64,000 nt of DNA. It comes from Nostoc sp. NIES-4103 (lineage in GTDB: Bacteria > Cyanobacteriota > Cyanobacteriia > Cyanobacteriales > Nostocaceae). Within the stretch, counting starts at the first letter, position 1. The number at the start of each line of letters is the position of its first letter. This document shows, in pieces, positions 62,943 to 64,000 of this stretch. Location: the NCBI RefSeq assembly GCF_002368335.1, contig NZ_AP018288.1:804607-868606 (forward strand), given 5' to 3'. The translations under genes were made by a program, and so were the position numbers. The notes beneath the pieces were generated by a model that saw only the letters and a program-made list of their open reading frames with translations, was not told where the DNA came from and made no database searches.

Positions 62943-63125
62943 ACTGGGGACTGGCGATTGGGGACTGGGGACTGGGGACTGGGGACTGGAGACTGGGGAT
63001 TGGGGACTGGAGACTGGGGCACTGGAAAATTGTTCTAAAATTTGGGAGGGGTCAGAGCAAATTCCATAATTTTTTACCTGATTACCATTACCCCAATCCC
63101 TAATACCCAATCCCCAGTCCCTTTT
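62943..63125. repeat. Facing GGGGACT / CCCCAATCCC arrays
   Basis: Ten or so GGGGACT units begin at the stop codon of the DUF3084 gene; CCCAATC/CCCCAGT units at 63090-63122 face them. Confidence 0.85.
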
Positions 63126-63133
63126 ACTTACAT

Positions 63134-63589
63134 ATGACCTTCAGGGAATTTTCACCAACGCAACCAGTCATTTTAGGCTTTGATCCAGGTAAAGATAAAT
63201 GTGGTTTAGCAGTCATGGGACTGGATCGGCAACTACATTATCACGAGGTTGTGCCATCACTTGAAGCGATCGCCACCATTGAGACACTACGTCAAAAGTT
63301 TCCCATTTCCCTATTGGTAATGGGCAACCAAACCACAGCCAAGCAATGGAAACAGCAGCTGTCTGTTGAATTGACACCAGCTTTAAATATTGTTTTAGTG
63401 GATGAACGTTACACCACTTTAGAAGCACGCGATCGCTATTGGCAAATGTACCCACCCAAGGGATTAACAAAACTATTGCCACAGGGTATGCGGCAACCAC
63501 CACGACCAATAGATGACATTGTTGCCATCCTCTTAATCGAAAGATACTTAAATCGCCTAACTGAATCAGCACAAAGGAGTGAGGAGTGA
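63134..63589 (+). CDS. YqgF/RuvX-like RNase H-fold protein
   Basis: A 151-residue protein. The start (PVILGFDPGKDKCGLAVM) contains the first catalytic Asp of the RuvC/YqgF fold; VLVDERYTTLEARDRYW holds the middle acidic residue and PPRPIDDIVAILLIERYL the last Asp pair. The family includes the pre-16S rRNA processing nuclease YqgF and RuvC resolvases. This is a distinct cyanobacterial branch, longer in the C-terminal loop (YPPKGLTKLLPQGMRQP), so the exact substrate is open. Start ATG 63134 fits the family. Confidence 0.8.
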   Translation: MTFREFSPTQPVILGFDPGKDKCGLAVMGLDRQLHYHEVVPSLEAIATIETLRQKFPISLLVMGNQTTAKQWKQQLSVELTPALNIVLVDERYTTLEARDRYWQMYPPKGLTKLLPQGMRQPPRPIDDIVAILLIERYLNRLTESAQRSEE

Positions 63590-63660
63590 GGAGTGAAAAG
63601 TTAAGAGTTACATCATCAATTCATAACTTCTAACTGTTAACTCCTAACTCCTAACTCCTA
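63577..63660. repeat. Facing GAGTGAG / CTAACTC arrays
   Basis: GAGTGAGGAGTGA units start at the stop of the preceding gene and face CTAACTCCTAACTC units that end at the 3' end of the DUF3146 gene, filling the whole convergent gap. Confidence 0.8.
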
Positions 63661-63921
63661 AAGTTCAGCTCGAATAGTAAAAGCATAATCTCCTCCAGGT
63701 TCTAGCTGGTAATCTTGTTGTTCCAAAAAGCGACCGAGGGGTTCTTTGATTAAAGCACGACCTTGGGAAGGCTTAACAGAAAGTTCTCCCCGGCGGAAAT
63801 GCCATTGGAAATGCCACTCAAAATCACCCGCGCTGACTTCGCCCTCAAGGAATCCGTGTTGCCAGGATTGGCGGGTAATTCTGACATGGGCGATGGTTTC
63901 TGGCAGACGTTTAGCACTCAC
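63658..63921 (-). CDS. DUF3146 family protein
   Basis: An 87-residue protein, full length for this small cyanobacterial family: MSAKRLPETIAHVRITRQ at the start, EVSAGDFEWHFQWHFRRGEL in the middle and QDYQLEPGGDYAFTIRAEL at the end. No known function, no membrane segment. It is convergent with the YqgF-like gene. Confidence 0.75.
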   Translation of the reverse strand: MSAKRLPETIAHVRITRQSWQHGFLEGEVSAGDFEWHFQWHFRRGELSVKPSQGRALIKEPLGRFLEQQDYQLEPGGDYAFTIRAEL

Positions 63922-64000
63922 AATGCTTTATGTCAAGTGTGGGATAGCAGCCTACTATACAGGCTACTTATTTTATTTACCAAACATAGCTTAAATAGAC

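Overview
The window reads as chromosomal DNA of a filamentous, heterocyst-type cyanobacterium (Nostoc/Anabaena/Calothrix group). Evidence: an allophycocyanin core operon (apcE-apcA-apcB-apcC), the eight-gene cyanobacterial ATP synthase operon with separate b and b' subunits, ntcA preceded by a GTA-N8-TAC palindrome, Ycf46, DUF1350, DUF3084 and DUF3146 proteins, frequent GCGATCGC octamers (HIP1), and many arrays of degenerate heptamer repeats (GGGGACT, TTAGGAG, CCCCAAT types) between genes. The species cannot be fixed from the sequence alone. Nearly all protein names below are recognised from motifs and remembered family resemblance, not from searches.

Layout. 1-3 kb: a truncated SpoIID/LytB-domain protein, then sulfiredoxin and a Dps ferritin (peroxide defence), then an HTH protein with a GrpE-like tail. 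3.3-8.9 kb: a six-PAS histidine kinase, a STAS-domain protein and a receiver/PP2C phosphatase that together look like a signalling and partner-switching set. 9-17 kb: metabolic and hypothetical genes (DUF1350, a two-helix membrane protein, acetamidase/formamidase, half-size TauE/SafE permease, HtrA protease, YgfZ-like protein, an HGGGW esterase) and a frameshifted TnpB remnant. 17.5-22.7 kb: the apc operon on the minus strand with a clear terminator. 23-26.3 kb: a secreted hypothetical protein, a ComB-like phosphatase and a methyltransferase. 26.8-33.4 kb: the atp operon (I, a, c, b', b, delta, alpha, gamma) closed by a 16-bp stem terminator.

33.6-46.6 kb is the most unusual stretch: four tandem, closely related genes for RTX-type calcium-binding proteins (917, 1370, 752 and 889 residues), with copied intergenic DNA, one gene that looks like a fusion of two ancestral units, and a small TA-flanked mobile element in only one of the three otherwise similar intergenic copies. 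No type I secretion genes are seen nearby. Upstream is a six-repeat peptidoglycan-binding protein.

49.5-52.5 kb holds a membrane chemoreceptor-like protein with three tandem GAF domains, each carrying both a DPCF tetrapeptide and a Cys-His pair, the hallmarks of DXCF-type cyanobacteriochromes; it is probably a photoreceptor. 52.5-64 kb continues with a glycosyltransferase-like protein, an SH3b protein, Ycf46 AAA ATPase, an ABC ATPase, hisB, fabI, ntcA, a DUF3084 coiled-coil protein, a YqgF/RuvX-like nuclease-fold protein and DUF3146.

Intergenic DNA is rich in structure: heptamer arrays that often start at a stop codon and occur as facing inverted pairs, several ~100-145-bp MITE-like elements, and perfect palindromes. 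No tRNA, rRNA or CRISPR array was recognised.
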